DNA of 64,000 bases from Actinophytocola xanthii (GTDB lineage: Bacteria > Actinomycetota > Actinomycetes > Mycobacteriales > Pseudonocardiaceae): contig NZ_MSIE01000032.1 of the NCBI RefSeq assembly GCF_001921205.1, positions 1 through 64,000 on the forward strand, read 5' to 3'. The position numbers and the translations under genes were made by a program. This document shows positions 1-9,449 of the stretch, piece after piece (the first letter of the stretch is position 1; each line of letters begins with the position of its first letter). Under the pieces are notes generated by a model, which was not told the DNA's origin, did no database searches, and saw only the letters and a list, made by a program, of their open reading frames with translations.

Positions 1-2010
1 GGCACCGGCCGCGGCACGCCGCCCCGGCCGGTCCCGCCGTGGCGCGAGCCGCGGCGACCGGTCCCGCACGGAGCCCGGGCCAGACCCGGGGCCGCCAGCT
101 CGCACCGTCGGGCACCCGTACCGAGGCACAGCACCGCGACGCCGCGCCGCGTCCAGGTCGGACCGCGCAGGATCGTGCGCGGAAGCACCGGCAACCACCA
201 CGTCCGGGTCGTCTCCGTCCGGTTCGTGCTGATCGCCGCGCTGGTGGCGGCCGGGCTCAAGCTGGTCCAGGTTCAGGGCTTCGAGGCGGAGGCGCTGGCG
301 GCCAAGGCCGAGCAGCAACGGAGCACCGAGATCGACATCCCGGCCACCCGCGGGTCCATCCTGGACCGCAACGGGGTCGCGCTCGCGTTCAGTGTTGAGT
401 CGCGCGTGCTCGCGTTCCAGCCCAGGGCCGTGCGCCGGCAGATCGCGGAGTTCAACCGGGACCACCCCGACGACAAGCTCGACTTCCACGAGCGCACCGC
501 GGAGATCGCCCGGGGCCTGCGAGAGATGATCGGCGGACGCGCCGTGGAGTCGGCGCTGCTGGCGAAGCTCCGTCAGGACGCCACGTTCGTCTACCTCATC
601 GACGAGGTCGAGCCCGCCACCGCACGGGAGATCACCGAGCGGTTCCCCGAGGTCATCTCCGAGTACCGGGCCGCGCGCGAGTACCCCGGCCGCACGCTCG
701 CGTCCAACATCGTCGGCGTCGCGAACTGGCGGACCGACGACCCGGACCCCAGGAAGCACAACCTGCACGGCCTGGCCGGGTTGGAGACGCTGCGGGACGA
801 ACAGCTCGCCGGCAAGCCGGGGCGCCAGACAATGGACACCGCGGAGGGCAGCGGCGTCGTCATCGCCGGCACCGAGCGCGACGTGCAGCCGGCCGTCGAC
901 GGCTCGGACATCGAGCTGACCGTCGACGCCGACCTCCAGTACTTCCTGCAGGAGGCGCTCGCCGACTACGTCGAGCGCGCCGAGGCGACCAGCGCCAGCG
1001 CGGTCGTGCTGGACGCGCACACCGGCGAGGTCTACGCACTGGCCAACGACCGGACCTTCGACCCGACCGCCCCCACGCTGGACACCAGGACCATGGGCAA
1101 CCCCGCGGTCACCACGCCCTACGAGCCGGGCTCGGTCAACAAGGTCGTCACCGCGCTGTGCACGATCGAGAACGGCATCGCGAAGCCGGGGGACGTGCAC
1201 ATGGTCCCCGACAGGCGGGCGGTGGCCGACCGCACCGTGCGCGACGCCTGGAGCCACGGCACGCTGCCGTTCACCACGACCGGGGTCTTCGCCAAGTCCT
1301 CCAACGTCGGCACGCTGATGCTGGCCGACCAGTGCGGCCAGGACGCCTTCGCCGACCTGCTCGGGCGCCTCGGCCTCGGCGCGCGCACGGGCGTCGGCCT
1401 CCCCGGCGAGAGCCCCGGCCGGGTCCCGCCGCGCGGCCAGTGGTCCGGCTCCACGTTCGGCAACCTCCCGATCGGCCAGGGCCTGTCGATGACCGTGCTG
1501 CAGATGGCCGCCATGTACCAGACCGTCGCCAACGACGGGGTGCGCGTGCCGCCGCGGATCGTCAGCGCCCGGATCACCCCGGACGGCAGGCGGGTCGCCG
1601 AGCCCCGCCCCAAGGGGGTACGCGTGGTCAGCGAGCAGACCGCCCGCACCGTGCGCGACATGTTCCGCGCGGTCGCGCAGGACGGCGACGGCCTCAACGA
1701 CGGCACCGGGACCACCGCCGCCCTCACCGGCTACCAGATCTCCGGCAAGACGGGGACCGCCCAGCAGATCGACCCCGGCGGCGGGTACTCGAGCTCGCTG
1801 TACTGGATCACGTTCGCCGGGATCCTGCCCGCCGACGACCCGCGGTTCGTCGTGGGCATCGTGCTCGACCGCCCCAACTACTCCGGCGGGCGGATCGAGG
1901 GCCGCTCGGCGGCGCCGCTGTTCCACGACATCGCCTCCCGCCTGGCACAGCTGTACAAGATCCCGCTGTCGAAGAAGGCGAGTCCCGTGGTGCCGCTCAT
2001 CGCCCAATAG
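1..2010 (+). CDS. ftsI: Peptidoglycan transpeptidase FtsI / PBP2b-type class B penicillin-binding protein, 5' end outside the window
   Basis: Septal D,D-transpeptidase that cross-links peptidoglycan at the division site. The frame is open back to base 1 with a Pro/Arg-rich basic leader. The first in-frame GTG at 175 would leave only ~13 residues before the membrane anchor, so the true start is probably upstream of the window. Numbering from GTG 175: an N-terminal membrane segment at about residues 14-27, a dimerisation domain containing RGSILDRNG, then a transpeptidase domain with all three active-site motifs: SVNK (nucleophile Ser320), SSN (375-377) and KTG (525-527). There are no PASTA repeats; the protein ends shortly after the transpeptidase domain. 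FtsI is normally followed directly by murE, but here three other genes intervene. Function is very secure; only the start is uncertain. Confidence 0.95.
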   Translation, partial: GTGRGTPPRPVPPWREPRRPVPHGARARPGAASSHRRAPVPRHSTATPRRVQVGPRRIVRGSTGNHHVRVVSVRFVLIAALVAAGLKLVQVQGFEAEALAAKAEQQRSTEIDIPATRGSILDRNGVALAFSVESRVLAFQPRAVRRQIAEFNRDHPDDKLDFHERTAEIARGLREMIGGRAVESALLAKLRQDATFVYLIDEVEPATAREITERFPEVISEYRAAREYPGRTLASNIVGVANWRTDDPDPRKHNLHGLAGLETLRDEQLAGKPGRQTMDTAEGSGVVIAGTERDVQPAVDGSDIELTVDADLQYFLQEALADYVERAEATSASAVVLDAHTGEVYALANDRTFDPTAPTLDTRTMGNPAVTTPYEPGSVNKVVTALCTIENGIAKPGDVHMVPDRRAVADRTVRDAWSHGTLPFTTTGVFAKSSNVGTLMLADQCGQDAFADLLGRLGLGARTGVGLPGESPGRVPPRGQWSGSTFGNLPIGQGLSMTVLQMAAMYQTVANDGVRVPPRIVSARITPDGRRVAEPRPKGVRVVSEQTARTVRDMFRAVAQDGDGLNDGTGTTAALTGYQISGKTGTAQQIDPGGGYSSSLYWITFAGILPADDPRFVVGIVLDRPNYSGGRIEGRSAAPLFHDIASRLAQLYKIPLSKKASPVVPLIAQ

Positions 2011-2013
2011 GCT
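2008..2013 (+). promoter_or_regulatory. -10 box inside the ftsI stop codon, leaderless start of the hydrolase
   Basis: TAGGCT begins with the TAG stop of ftsI. It is followed by six bases (TGCCCG) and then the ATG at 2020. There is no Shine-Dalgarno sequence. A TANNNT box 6-8 nt before a start is the usual picture of a leaderless actinobacterial transcript. Confidence 0.55.
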
Positions 2014-2019
2014 TGCCCG

Positions 2020-2916
2020 ATGCGCCTGCTCCGTACGCCGGACGAGCGGTTCACCGCGTTGCCCGACTTCCCGTACCCGCCGCGCTGTGCCGACCTCGAC
2101 GGCGTGCGGATGGCGTTCGTCGAGGACGGACCGGCGGACGGTCCTGTCGCGCTGCTGCTGCACGGCGAGCCGAGCTGGTCGTTCCTCTACCGGCACGTGA
2201 TCCGGGTCCTCGCGGCGGCCGGCGTCCGCGCGGTGGCCCCGGACCTGGTCGGCTTCGGCCGCTCGGACAAGCCGGCCTCGCCCGAGGACCACAGCTACGC
2301 CCGCCACGTGGAATGGCTACGCGGCCTGGCCTTCGACGTGCTGGACCTGCGCGAGGTGACCCTGGTCGGACAGGACTGGGGCGGGCTGATCGGCCTGCGC
2401 CTCGCCGCAGAGCACCCGGACCGGTTCGCCCGGCTCGTCGCGGCCAACACCGGGCTGCCGACCGGCGAGCACGACATGCCGCCGGTCTGGTGGGAGTTCC
2501 GCCGCGCCGTGGAGAACGCGCCGGCGCTGGACATCGGCCGCTTCGTGCAGGCCGGCTGCCGAACCCGGTTGGCCCCCGAGGTCCGGGCGGCCTACGACGC
2601 CCCGTTTCCGGACCCGACCTACCAGGCCGGTCCCCGGGCGATGCCCGGCCTCGTCCCGGTGAGCACCGACGACCCGGCCGCGGCGGCCAACGTGGCCGCC
2701 TGGGAGGTGCTGGCGGCCTGGGACAAGCCGTTCCTGACCGCGTTCGGCGACAGCGACCCGATCACCGGGGCGATGGCGCCGGTTCTGCGGGAGCGGATCC
2801 CCGGCGCCGCCGGGCGGGAGCACCCCACGCTGACCGGGGCCGGTCACTTTCTCCAGGAGGACGCGGGGGAACGGCTCGGCGAGATCGTCGCCGCGTTCGT
2901 GCTGGAGGGTCGATGA
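2020..2916 (+). CDS. Haloalkane dehalogenase-like alpha/beta hydrolase
   Basis: Soluble alpha/beta-hydrolase of 298 aa, the usual length of haloalkane dehalogenases. HGEPSW (residues 48-53) forms the oxyanion region. GQDWGG places the nucleophile as Asp119, not Ser, followed by halide-binding Trp120. The acid is Asp244 or Asp246 in FGDSDP, and the base is His276 in GAGHF. An Asp nucleophile with HGEP and QDW is typical of subfamily I (DhlA/DhmA-like) dehalogenases, which hydrolyse a carbon-halogen bond to an alcohol; epoxide hydrolases are close relatives, so the substrate is unknown. The ATG is 9 nt after ftsI, with a -10 box across the ftsI stop. The 3' end overlaps the next gene by ATGA. 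This gene is foreign to the usual dcw order. Confidence 0.85.
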   Translation: MRLLRTPDERFTALPDFPYPPRCADLDGVRMAFVEDGPADGPVALLLHGEPSWSFLYRHVIRVLAAAGVRAVAPDLVGFGRSDKPASPEDHSYARHVEWLRGLAFDVLDLREVTLVGQDWGGLIGLRLAAEHPDRFARLVAANTGLPTGEHDMPPVWWEFRRAVENAPALDIGRFVQAGCRTRLAPEVRAAYDAPFPDPTYQAGPRAMPGLVPVSTDDPAAAANVAAWEVLAAWDKPFLTAFGDSDPITGAMAPVLRERIPGAAGREHPTLTGAGHFLQEDAGERLGEIVAAFVLEGR

Positions 2917-4523
2917 CGGCCTGGTTCACCGAGCGGGACCTGCGGGCGGCGGCCGGCGACACCTCGTTCGCCCGCGGTCGCGAGTACGTCGCGGCGGTGG
3001 GCGACGTGCAGCCGACGGCACTGGGGGTCAGCGCCTGCGTCCGCGGCGGGGACAGCTACCGGGTGTGGCTCGGTCGGGACGGCGAGCGGCTGGTGGGGGA
3101 GTGCGAGTGCCCCTTCGGCGCCGACGGGAACTTCTGCAAGCACTGCGTCGCCGTGGGGCTCGTCCTGCTCGACGAGGGGGCGCCGGGGTCGGCCGAGCCG
3201 GACCTGGCCTCCTACCTCCGCACCCTCGACCACGCCGAGCTCGTCGAGCTGCTGCTGGCCCAGGCCGAACGCGACACCACCCTGTACCGCAGGCTCACCC
3301 TGCGCGCGGTCGGCACCACCGGGGCGCCGCAGGTCGCGGTGCTGCGGCGGCGGGTCGAGGACGCGCTTCGGGTGCGGGGGCGGTTGGACCGGCAGGCCAC
3401 GACGGACTACGTCCGCCGTGCCGGCGACGTGCTCGACACGGTCACCGAGCTGGTGGAGTCGGGGCACCCGGCCGAGGCCCGCCCGCTGGCCAGGAGCGCG
3501 GTCGAGGGCGTCACCGCCGCGATGCCGCTGATGGACGAGGTCACCGGCGCCGTCGTCACGGTCTGCCGGCGCGCGTTCTCCCTGTACGCCAGGGTGTGCA
3601 CGGCGGCCCGGCCGAACCCGGCCAAGCTCGCCGCCTGGATCTTCCGGACCAGGATGGAGGGGCCGGGGTGGCCGGCGCTCGAGCTGGCCGAGTTCGCCGA
3701 GGCGCTGGGCAGGGTGGGCCTGGAGGAGTACCGGGCCCTGGTCGACCGGGCCCGGCAGGAGGCCGACCCGGAGCGCGCCCTCGTCGTGCGGGCGATGCGT
3801 GAGCAGCTCGCCGCCCTCGACGGCGACCTCGACGGGCACGTCGACATCCTGGCCGAGGACGTCCCGGACCCGAAGGCGTTCCTCGCGATCACGGCACTGC
3901 TGCGGGAGGCCGGGCAGCTCGCCGGGGCCATCCGGTGGGCCGAGCGCGGGCTCGAGGAGACCGGCGACCCGCGACTCGCCGACACCCTCATCCGCTCCTA
4001 CGTCGACGCCGGCCGGCCCGAGCAGGCCCTGGCGGTGCGGCAGGCCGCACTGCGGGACGCGCCGACCCGGCTCACCTACGCCAACCTGCGCTCGACGGCC
4101 GAGGCCACCGGGGCCTGGCCCGCGGCCAGGGAGGCCGCGCTGGACCTGCTCCACGCGGCCGCCGAGTCGGGCGACGCGAGCGAGCTGGTCGGCGCCCTGC
4201 TCGACGAGGGCGAGGTGACCGAGGCCTGGCGGGTGGCCGAGAAACACGGGTGCGCCGACCGGGCCTGGCTCGAGGTGGCCCGCGAGCACGGCGCGACGAA
4301 CCCCGCCGAGGTGGTCGCCGGCTACCGGCGGATCGTCGAGAACTGCCTGCGGCGCACCGGCCGGGAGGCCTACCGGGAGATCGGCCTGCTCCTGGAGGAG
4401 CTGCGCGACCTGTCCGCCCGCTGCGGCGCGGAGGCGGAGTTCGACGCGCTGCTCGCCGACATCCGCGACCGGTACCGGCGGCGGTCGAGCCTGCTGGGCG
4501 AGCTGCACCGCCGCGGCCTCTAG
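2913..4523 (+). CDS. SWIM zinc-finger domain protein
   Basis: A 536-aa protein of unknown function. The ATG at 2913 overlaps the previous stop (ATGA), so the two genes are translationally coupled. A SWIM-type zinc site CxC-x8-CxH is present at Cys64, Cys66, Cys75 and His77. SWIM domains bind DNA or protein in other families. The rest is Ala/Leu/Glu/Arg-rich and looks like helical hairpin repeats of TPR or solenoid type (for example the stretch at about residues 290-420). There is no nuclease or helicase domain. Similar stand-alone SWIM-helical proteins occur in actinobacteria without an assigned role. Its place between ftsI and murE is unusual and does not by itself imply a division function. 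Confidence 0.8.
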   Translation: MTAWFTERDLRAAAGDTSFARGREYVAAVGDVQPTALGVSACVRGGDSYRVWLGRDGERLVGECECPFGADGNFCKHCVAVGLVLLDEGAPGSAEPDLASYLRTLDHAELVELLLAQAERDTTLYRRLTLRAVGTTGAPQVAVLRRRVEDALRVRGRLDRQATTDYVRRAGDVLDTVTELVESGHPAEARPLARSAVEGVTAAMPLMDEVTGAVVTVCRRAFSLYARVCTAARPNPAKLAAWIFRTRMEGPGWPALELAEFAEALGRVGLEEYRALVDRARQEADPERALVVRAMREQLAALDGDLDGHVDILAEDVPDPKAFLAITALLREAGQLAGAIRWAERGLEETGDPRLADTLIRSYVDAGRPEQALAVRQAALRDAPTRLTYANLRSTAEATGAWPAAREAALDLLHAAAESGDASELVGALLDEGEVTEAWRVAEKHGCADRAWLEVAREHGATNPAEVVAGYRRIVENCLRRTGREAYREIGLLLEELRDLSARCGAEAEFDALLADIRDRYRRRSSLLGELHRRGL

Positions 4524-4581
4524 AGAACAGCCCTCCCCGTCACGACCACCTCGAACACGGGCGATCCGCTCCCGGCTCGGT

Positions 4582-4587
4582 CATACT
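4582..4587 (+). promoter_or_regulatory. -10-like box of the rhomboid gene
   Basis: CATACT lies 8 nt before the ATG at 4596 (5 nt before an in-frame GTG at 4593). There is no Shine-Dalgarno sequence, so the transcript is probably leaderless. Confidence 0.45.
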
Positions 4588-4595
4588 TGCGGGTG

Positions 4596-5267
4596 ATGAG
4601 CATCCAGCCCACCGGGTCGTTCGAACCGTCGCCACCGGCGCCGGCCGACGACGACGGCTCGCTGGCCAGCCCGCTCGGCCGCGCGGCGTCGTTCATGGTC
4701 GCCGTGCTCGCCCTGCTCTGGCTGGTCGAGCTGGTCAACGCGCTGTCCGACCGTGCCCTGATCCGCGTCGGGGGCATCCGCGCCCGCGATCCCGGCAGCC
4801 TGATCGACATCGTGTTCTCGCCGTTCGTCCACGGCAACCTCGAGCACCTCACCGGCAACGCGCTGCCGCTGTTCAGCCTCGGGTTCATCGCCGCGGTGCC
4901 GAACATCAGGCGCTTCCTGATGATGAACGCGGTCGTGGTCGTCGTGGGCGGGCTCGGGGTCTGGCTGTTCTCGCCGGCCAACTCGCTCTCGGTCGGTGCC
5001 AGCGGCCTGGTGTTCGGCTACTTCGGCTACCTGCTGCTGCGTGGGATCGTCGACCGGCGGCCGGTCGACGTCGTCGTGTCGATCGGGATCGCCCTCGCCT
5101 ACGGCTACCTCATGTGGCACTCGATCGGCTTCGGCGTCACCAACATCTCCTGGCAGGGACACCTCGCCGGGCTCGTCGGCGGGATGCTCGCCGCCGTGTT
5201 GCTGCGCCGGCCCAGGACCGCGCCCGCCACCGCCGCCGCACCGCCGGGCCTGCCGCCGATCGGTTAG
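4596..5267 (+). CDS. Rhomboid family intramembrane serine protease
   Basis: Integral membrane protease that cleaves transmembrane substrates. A soluble Pro/Asp/Ser-rich N-terminus of about 30 residues is followed by about six hydrophobic segments. The rhomboid signatures are visible: HGNLEHLTGN (the segment that holds conserved His/Asn in rhomboids), the catalytic Ser in GASG, and the catalytic His in GHLAG near the C-terminus. About 223 aa is normal for bacterial rhomboids. ATG 4596 is chosen because a -10-like box sits 8 nt upstream; GTG 4593 and TTG 4587 are in-frame alternatives. It is the last of three genes inserted between ftsI and murE. The substrate is unknown. Confidence 0.88.
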   Translation: MSIQPTGSFEPSPPAPADDDGSLASPLGRAASFMVAVLALLWLVELVNALSDRALIRVGGIRARDPGSLIDIVFSPFVHGNLEHLTGNALPLFSLGFIAAVPNIRRFLMMNAVVVVVGGLGVWLFSPANSLSVGASGLVFGYFGYLLLRGIVDRRPVDVVVSIGIALAYGYLMWHSIGFGVTNISWQGHLAGLVGGMLAAVLLRRPRTAPATAAAPPGLPPIG

Positions 5268-5302
5268 CGCGTCGCGACGCGGCCGGGTGCACCAGGGTGT
5301 CC

Positions 5303-5330
5303 TTGATCGCCCTCCGTGCGCAGGTAACCT
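5303..5330 (+). promoter_or_regulatory. Promoter of murE (leaderless)
   Basis: TTGATC (5303-5308), a 16-nt spacer and TAACCT (5325-5330) form a good SigA-type promoter. The GTG start follows 8 nt after the -10 box, with no Shine-Dalgarno sequence. It lets murE and the genes after it be transcribed independently of ftsI and the three inserted genes. Confidence 0.65.
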
Positions 5331-5338
5331 TCCGCGAC

Positions 5339-6889
5339 GTGCCCGCCAAGCTCGTTGGCAAGGCCGTGACGGCACCGCCTCGCCCCACCAGAACCGCGCC
5401 AGTACCGCTCACCACCTTGGTGACGCGGCTCGACACGCGCCCGCTCTCCCGCGACGACGCCCGGGCCGTGACCGGCGTTACGCTCCGTGCACAGCACGTC
5501 CTTCCCGGTGACCTGTTCGCGGCGCTGCCCGGCGCCCGGGCCCACGGCGCCGACTTCGCCGACGCGGCGATCGCCGCCGGCGCGGCGGCGGTCCTGACCG
5601 ACCCCGCCGGCGCAGCGCGGCCGGCACTGCGCGACGCCGACATCCCCGTCCTGGTGCACGACGACCCGCGCGACGTGGTCGGCTCGGTCGCCGCCTGGAT
5701 CTACGGCGAGCCCTCGCTGCACCTGTCCGTGCTCGGCGTCACCGGCACCTCCGGCAAGACGACGACCTCCTACATGCTCGAGGCCGCGCTGCGTGCCGCC
5801 GGCCACCGCACCGGCCTCGTCGGCACGGTCGAGACCCGGATCGCCGGCGAACGGCTGGCCAGCGCCTTCACCACCCCCGAGGCGCCGGACCTGCAGGCGC
5901 TGTTCGCGGTCATGGTCGAGCGCGGGGTGACCCACGTGCCGATGGAGGTCTCCAGCCACGCGCTGGCCCTCGGCCGGGTCGCCGGCACCCGGTTCACGGT
6001 CGGCGCGTTCACCAACCTCTCCCAGGACCACCTGGACTTCCACCCGGACATGGAGGACTACTTCCAGGCCAAGGCGCTGCTGTTCGACGGGCGCTCGACG
6101 AGCGAGATCGTCTGCGTCGACGGGGAGTGGGGACGGCGGCTCGTCACCCCGCACACCATCACCGTCGCCACCGCCGGCACCGCTGACTGGACCGCGACCG
6201 GGATCACCACCTCCCGCACCGGCGAGCAGTCGTTCACCATGCATGGCCCGGACGGGTTGACCCTCCCGGTCACGCTGCCGATCCCGGGCAGCTTCAACGT
6301 GGCCAACGCGCTGCTGGCCGCGGCCTGCGCCTACACCGTCGGCGTCGCGCCGGCCCAGCTCGCCGCCGGCCTCGCGGCGGTCGAGGTGCCCGGCCGGATG
6401 GAGCGGGTCGCGCTCGGCCAGGACTTCACCGCGGTCGTCGACTACGCGCACAAGCCCGCGGCCGTCGCGCTCGCGCTCGACGCCGTCCGCGGCCGCACCG
6501 ACGGGCGGGTGATCGTCGTCCTCGGCTGCGGCGGCGACCGCGACGAGGGCAAGCGGCCGCTGATGGGCGAGGCCGCGGCCCGGCGCTGCGACCTGCTGAT
6601 CGTCACCGACGACAACCCGCGCAGCGAGGACCCCGCGGCCATCCGCGCCGCCATGCTCGCCGGCGCGCTGCGCGTGCCGGGCGACGAGCGCGGCCAGGTC
6701 GTCGAGGTCGGCGGCCGGCGGGCGGCGATCGAGACCGCTGTGGCCCGCGCCGAGCCCGGTGACGTGGTCGTCATCGCCGGCAAGGGACACGAGACCGGCC
6801 AGGAGGTCGACGGCGTCGTGCACCCGTTCTCCGACCACGACGAGCTGCGCGCGGCGATCCTGGCCCGCCTGGACGGGAGGCCGCGATGA
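5339..6889 (+). CDS. murE: UDP-MurNAc-L-Ala-D-Glu:meso-diaminopimelate ligase MurE
   Basis: Cytoplasmic ATP-dependent ligase that adds meso-diaminopimelate to the peptidoglycan precursor. It has three Mur-ligase domains in 516 aa, a normal length. The ATP loop GTSGKTTT (Lys140) and the DNPR motif (425-428), which recognises meso-DAP rather than lysine, are both present, so the wall should be DAP-type. GTG 5339 is chosen because a TTGATC/TAACCT promoter ends 8 nt upstream; GTG 5366 is a weaker alternative. The 3' end overlaps murF by ATGA. Confidence 0.96.
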   Translation: MPAKLVGKAVTAPPRPTRTAPVPLTTLVTRLDTRPLSRDDARAVTGVTLRAQHVLPGDLFAALPGARAHGADFADAAIAAGAAAVLTDPAGAARPALRDADIPVLVHDDPRDVVGSVAAWIYGEPSLHLSVLGVTGTSGKTTTSYMLEAALRAAGHRTGLVGTVETRIAGERLASAFTTPEAPDLQALFAVMVERGVTHVPMEVSSHALALGRVAGTRFTVGAFTNLSQDHLDFHPDMEDYFQAKALLFDGRSTSEIVCVDGEWGRRLVTPHTITVATAGTADWTATGITTSRTGEQSFTMHGPDGLTLPVTLPIPGSFNVANALLAAACAYTVGVAPAQLAAGLAAVEVPGRMERVALGQDFTAVVDYAHKPAAVALALDAVRGRTDGRVIVVLGCGGDRDEGKRPLMGEAAARRCDLLIVTDDNPRSEDPAAIRAAMLAGALRVPGDERGQVVEVGGRRAAIETAVARAEPGDVVVIAGKGHETGQEVDGVVHPFSDHDELRAAILARLDGRPR

Positions 6890-8349
6890 TCCGGTTGACC
6901 CTGGCCGAGATCGCGAAGATCACCGGCGGCCGAGTCGTGGACGCCACCGGCGAGGAGGTGGTGACCGGCTCGGTCGAGTTCGACTCCCGCCGCGTCGGGC
7001 CCGGCGGGCTGTTCGTCGCGCTGCCGGGGGAGAAGGTCGACGGGCACGACTTCGCCGCGACCGCGGCCGCCGCCGGCGCGGTGGCCACCCTCGCCGCCCG
7101 GGAGGTGGGCGTGCCGGCGGTGGTCGTGCCGCCCGCGGACAGCGCGCACAAGCGGTCCTTCGCGCTCATCGGCGACACCGACGGCTCCGGCGCCGCCGTC
7201 CTGGCCGGCCTCGCCAAGATCGCCAGAGCCGTCGTGGACCGGCTCGGCGAGCCGGCCGGTGGGCTTGTCGTCGTGGGGGTCACCGGCTCGTCGGGCAAGA
7301 CCTCCACCAAGGACCTCATCGCCCAGGTGCTCGAGCCGATGGGACCCACGGTCGCCCCGCCCGGTTCGTTCAACAACGAGCTGGGGCACCCGTGGACCGT
7401 CCTGCGGGCCGACCGCGACACCCGGCACCTGGTGCTGGAGCTGTCCGCGCGCGGACCCGGCCACATCCGCGCGCTGTGCGAGGTCGCGCCGCCGCGGGTC
7501 GGCGTCGTGCTCAACGTCGGCAGTGCCCACCTCGGCGAGTTCGGCTCCCGGGAGGGCATCGCGCGCACCAAGGGCGAGCTGGCCGAGGCCCTGCCGCCTG
7601 ACGGCGTCGCGGTGCTCAACGCCGACGACCCGCTGGTGTCCGCGATGGCCGAGCGCACCCGCGCCCGCGTCGTCCTCGTCGGGGAGAGCGAGAAGGCCGA
7701 GGTACGTGCCGTCGACGTCGAGCTCGACGACCGCGCCAGGGCGACGTTCACCCTGGTCACCAAGCACGGGGAGCGGCGGGTCCGGCTGGGGCTGCACGGC
7801 GCGCACCACGTCGGCAACGCCCTGTCGGCCGCGGCCGTCGGCCTCGAGCTCGGCGCGAGCCTCGACGAGGTCGCCGCCCGGCTCGAGCAGGCCCGGCGGC
7901 TCTCCGAGCGGCGGATGGAGGTCACCACCCGGTCGGACGGGGTGACCGTGGTCAACGACAGCTACAACGCCAACCCCGAGTCGGTCGCCGCGGCGCTGCG
8001 CACGCTCGCGCGGATGGGCGGCGAGGGCGAGCGGCGCACGTGGGCGGTGCTCGGCGTGATGGCCGAGCTCGGCGACGCCGGGGAGCAGGAGCACGAGCAG
8101 ATCGGCCGGCTGGCGGTGCGCCTGCACATCGACCGGCTGGTCGCCGTGGACGAGCGGGCCGGGGGCATCCGGCACGGGGCCCGACTGGAGGGGGTCAACG
8201 GAGAGGAGCCGGTGCTGGTGCCGGATGTGGAAGCGGCTGTCGCGTTGTTGGACGCGGAGCTGGCGCCGGGTGACGTGGTCCTGGTGAAGGCCTCGAAGGC
8301 GGCGGCCCTGTGGCGGGTCGCGGACGCCCTGCTGGGGGCCAGCGCGTGA
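6886..8349 (+). CDS. murF: UDP-MurNAc-tripeptide:D-Ala-D-Ala ligase MurF
   Basis: Cytoplasmic ligase that adds D-Ala-D-Ala to complete the UDP-MurNAc-pentapeptide. The 487-aa sequence carries the ATP loop GSSGKTS (Lys138), a substrate-domain segment [20 protein letters not shown], and the NDSYNANP motif of the C-terminal domain that is typical of MurF. The ATG overlaps murE by four bases and the end overlaps mraY by GTGA, so translation is coupled on both sides. Confidence 0.96.
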   Translation: MIRLTLAEIAKITGGRVVDATGEEVVTGSVEFDSRRVGPGGLFVALPGEKVDGHDFAATAAAAGAVATLAAREVGVPAVVVPPADSAHKRSFALIGDTDGSGAAVLAGLAKIARAVVDRLGEPAGGLVVVGVTGSSGKTSTKDLIAQVLEPMGPTVAPPGSFNNELGHPWTVLRADRDTRHLVLELSARGPGHIRALCEVAPPRVGVVLNVGSAHLGEFGSREGIARTKGELAEALPPDGVAVLNADDPLVSAMAERTRARVVLVGESEKAEVRAVDVELDDRARATFTLVTKHGERRVRLGLHGAHHVGNALSAAAVGLELGASLDEVAARLEQARRLSERRMEVTTRSDGVTVVNDSYNANPESVAAALRTLARMGGEGERRTWAVLGVMAELGDAGEQEHEQIGRLAVRLHIDRLVAVDERAGGIRHGARLEGVNGEEPVLVPDVEAAVALLDAELAPGDVVLVKASKAAALWRVADALLGASA

Positions 8350-9449
8350 TCGGCATCCTGATCGCGGCCGCGATCGCGCTCATCGTCTCGATCCTGTTCA
8401 CCCCGTACCTGATCCGGGTGTTCTCCCGGCAGGGCTTCGGCCAGGAGATCCGCGAGGAGGGGCCGGAGGGGCACAAGTCCAAGCGCGGCACCCCCACCAT
8501 GGGCGGCGTCGCGATCATCGTCGCGATGTGGGCCGGCTACCTCACCGCGCACCTGTTCAACGCGGTGTCCGACCGGAACGGGGAGGCGCCGACCGCCTCC
8601 GGGCTGCTGGTGATGTTCCTCACCACCGGTCTGGGCCTGGTCGGCTTCCTGGACGACTTCATCAAGATCCGCAAGCAGCGCAACCTCGGCCTGAACAAGA
8701 CGGCGAAGATGGTCGGGCAGCTGGTCGTCGCCGTCGTGTTCGGTGTCCTCGCGGTCAACTACGCCGACGAGTACGGCCTGACGCCGGCCTCGGTCCAGAT
8801 GTCGTTCGTCCGGGACCTCACGATCATCTCGTTCGGCACGATCGGGTTCGTCGTCTTCTGCTACATCGCGGTGTCCGGCTGGTCGAACGCGGTCAACTTC
8901 ACCGACGGCCTCGACGGGCTCGCCGGCGGCGCCTCGGCCATGGTCTTCGGCACCTACGTGGTCATCACGTTCTGGCAGTTCCGCTACAACTGCGACGCCG
9001 CCGAGCCCACGCCCGGCTGCTACGACGTGCGCGACCCGCTCGACCTGGCGGTCATCGCCGCGGCCGCGATGGGCGCGTGCATCGGCTTCCTGTGGTGGAA
9101 CGCCGCGCCGGCCAAGATCTTCATGGGCGACACCGGGTCGCTCGCGCTCGGCGGCCTGGTGGCCGGGCTGTCCATCACCACCCGGACCGAGCTGCTGATG
9201 GTGATCGTCGGCGGGCTGTTCGTGGTCGAGATGCTGTCGGTGGTGCTGCAGATCGCGATCTTCCGCACGACCAGGCGGCGGCTGTTCCGGATGGCGCCGT
9301 TCCACCACCACTTCGAGCTGGCCGGGTGGGCGGAGACAACAGTGATCATCAGGTTCTGGCTGCTGGCCGGGATCTGCGCGATGTTCGGGCTCGGCCTGTT
9401 CTACAGCGAGTGGCTGACGCACTGGCCCGCGGAAGGACTGACGCCATGA
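8346..9449 (+). CDS. mraY: Phospho-MurNAc-pentapeptide transferase MraY
   Basis: Membrane enzyme that moves phospho-MurNAc-pentapeptide to undecaprenyl phosphate, forming lipid I. The GTG at 8346 overlaps the murF stop (GTGA). The 367-aa product is normal in length with about ten hydrophobic helices. Conserved cytoplasmic motifs are present: [13 protein letters not shown] near residue 45, FLDDFIK with the Asp pair, [12 protein letters not shown], and the HHHFE segment near the C-terminus. The stop overlaps a tiny ORF that bridges to murD. Confidence 0.96.
   Translation: MIGILIAAAIALIVSILFTPYLIRVFSRQGFGQEIREEGPEGHKSKRGTPTMGGVAIIVAMWAGYLTAHLFNAVSDRNGEAPTASGLLVMFLTTGLGLVGFLDDFIKIRKQRNLGLNKTAKMVGQLVVAVVFGVLAVNYADEYGLTPASVQMSFVRDLTIISFGTIGFVVFCYIAVSGWSNAVNFTDGLDGLAGGASAMVFGTYVVITFWQFRYNCDAAEPTPGCYDVRDPLDLAVIAAAAMGACIGFLWWNAAPAKIFMGDTGSLALGGLVAGLSITTRTELLMVIVGGLFVVEMLSVVLQIAIFRTTRRRLFRMAPFHHHFELAGWAETTVIIRFWLLAGICAMFGLGLFYSEWLTHWPAEGLTP

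Noticed and set aside
1158-2912. Long +1 frame through ftsI and the hydrolase gene, continuous with the SWIM protein
   Set aside because: Arg/Pro/Ala-rich translation typical of a wrong frame in GC-rich DNA; the true SWIM gene start is the coupled ATG at 2913.
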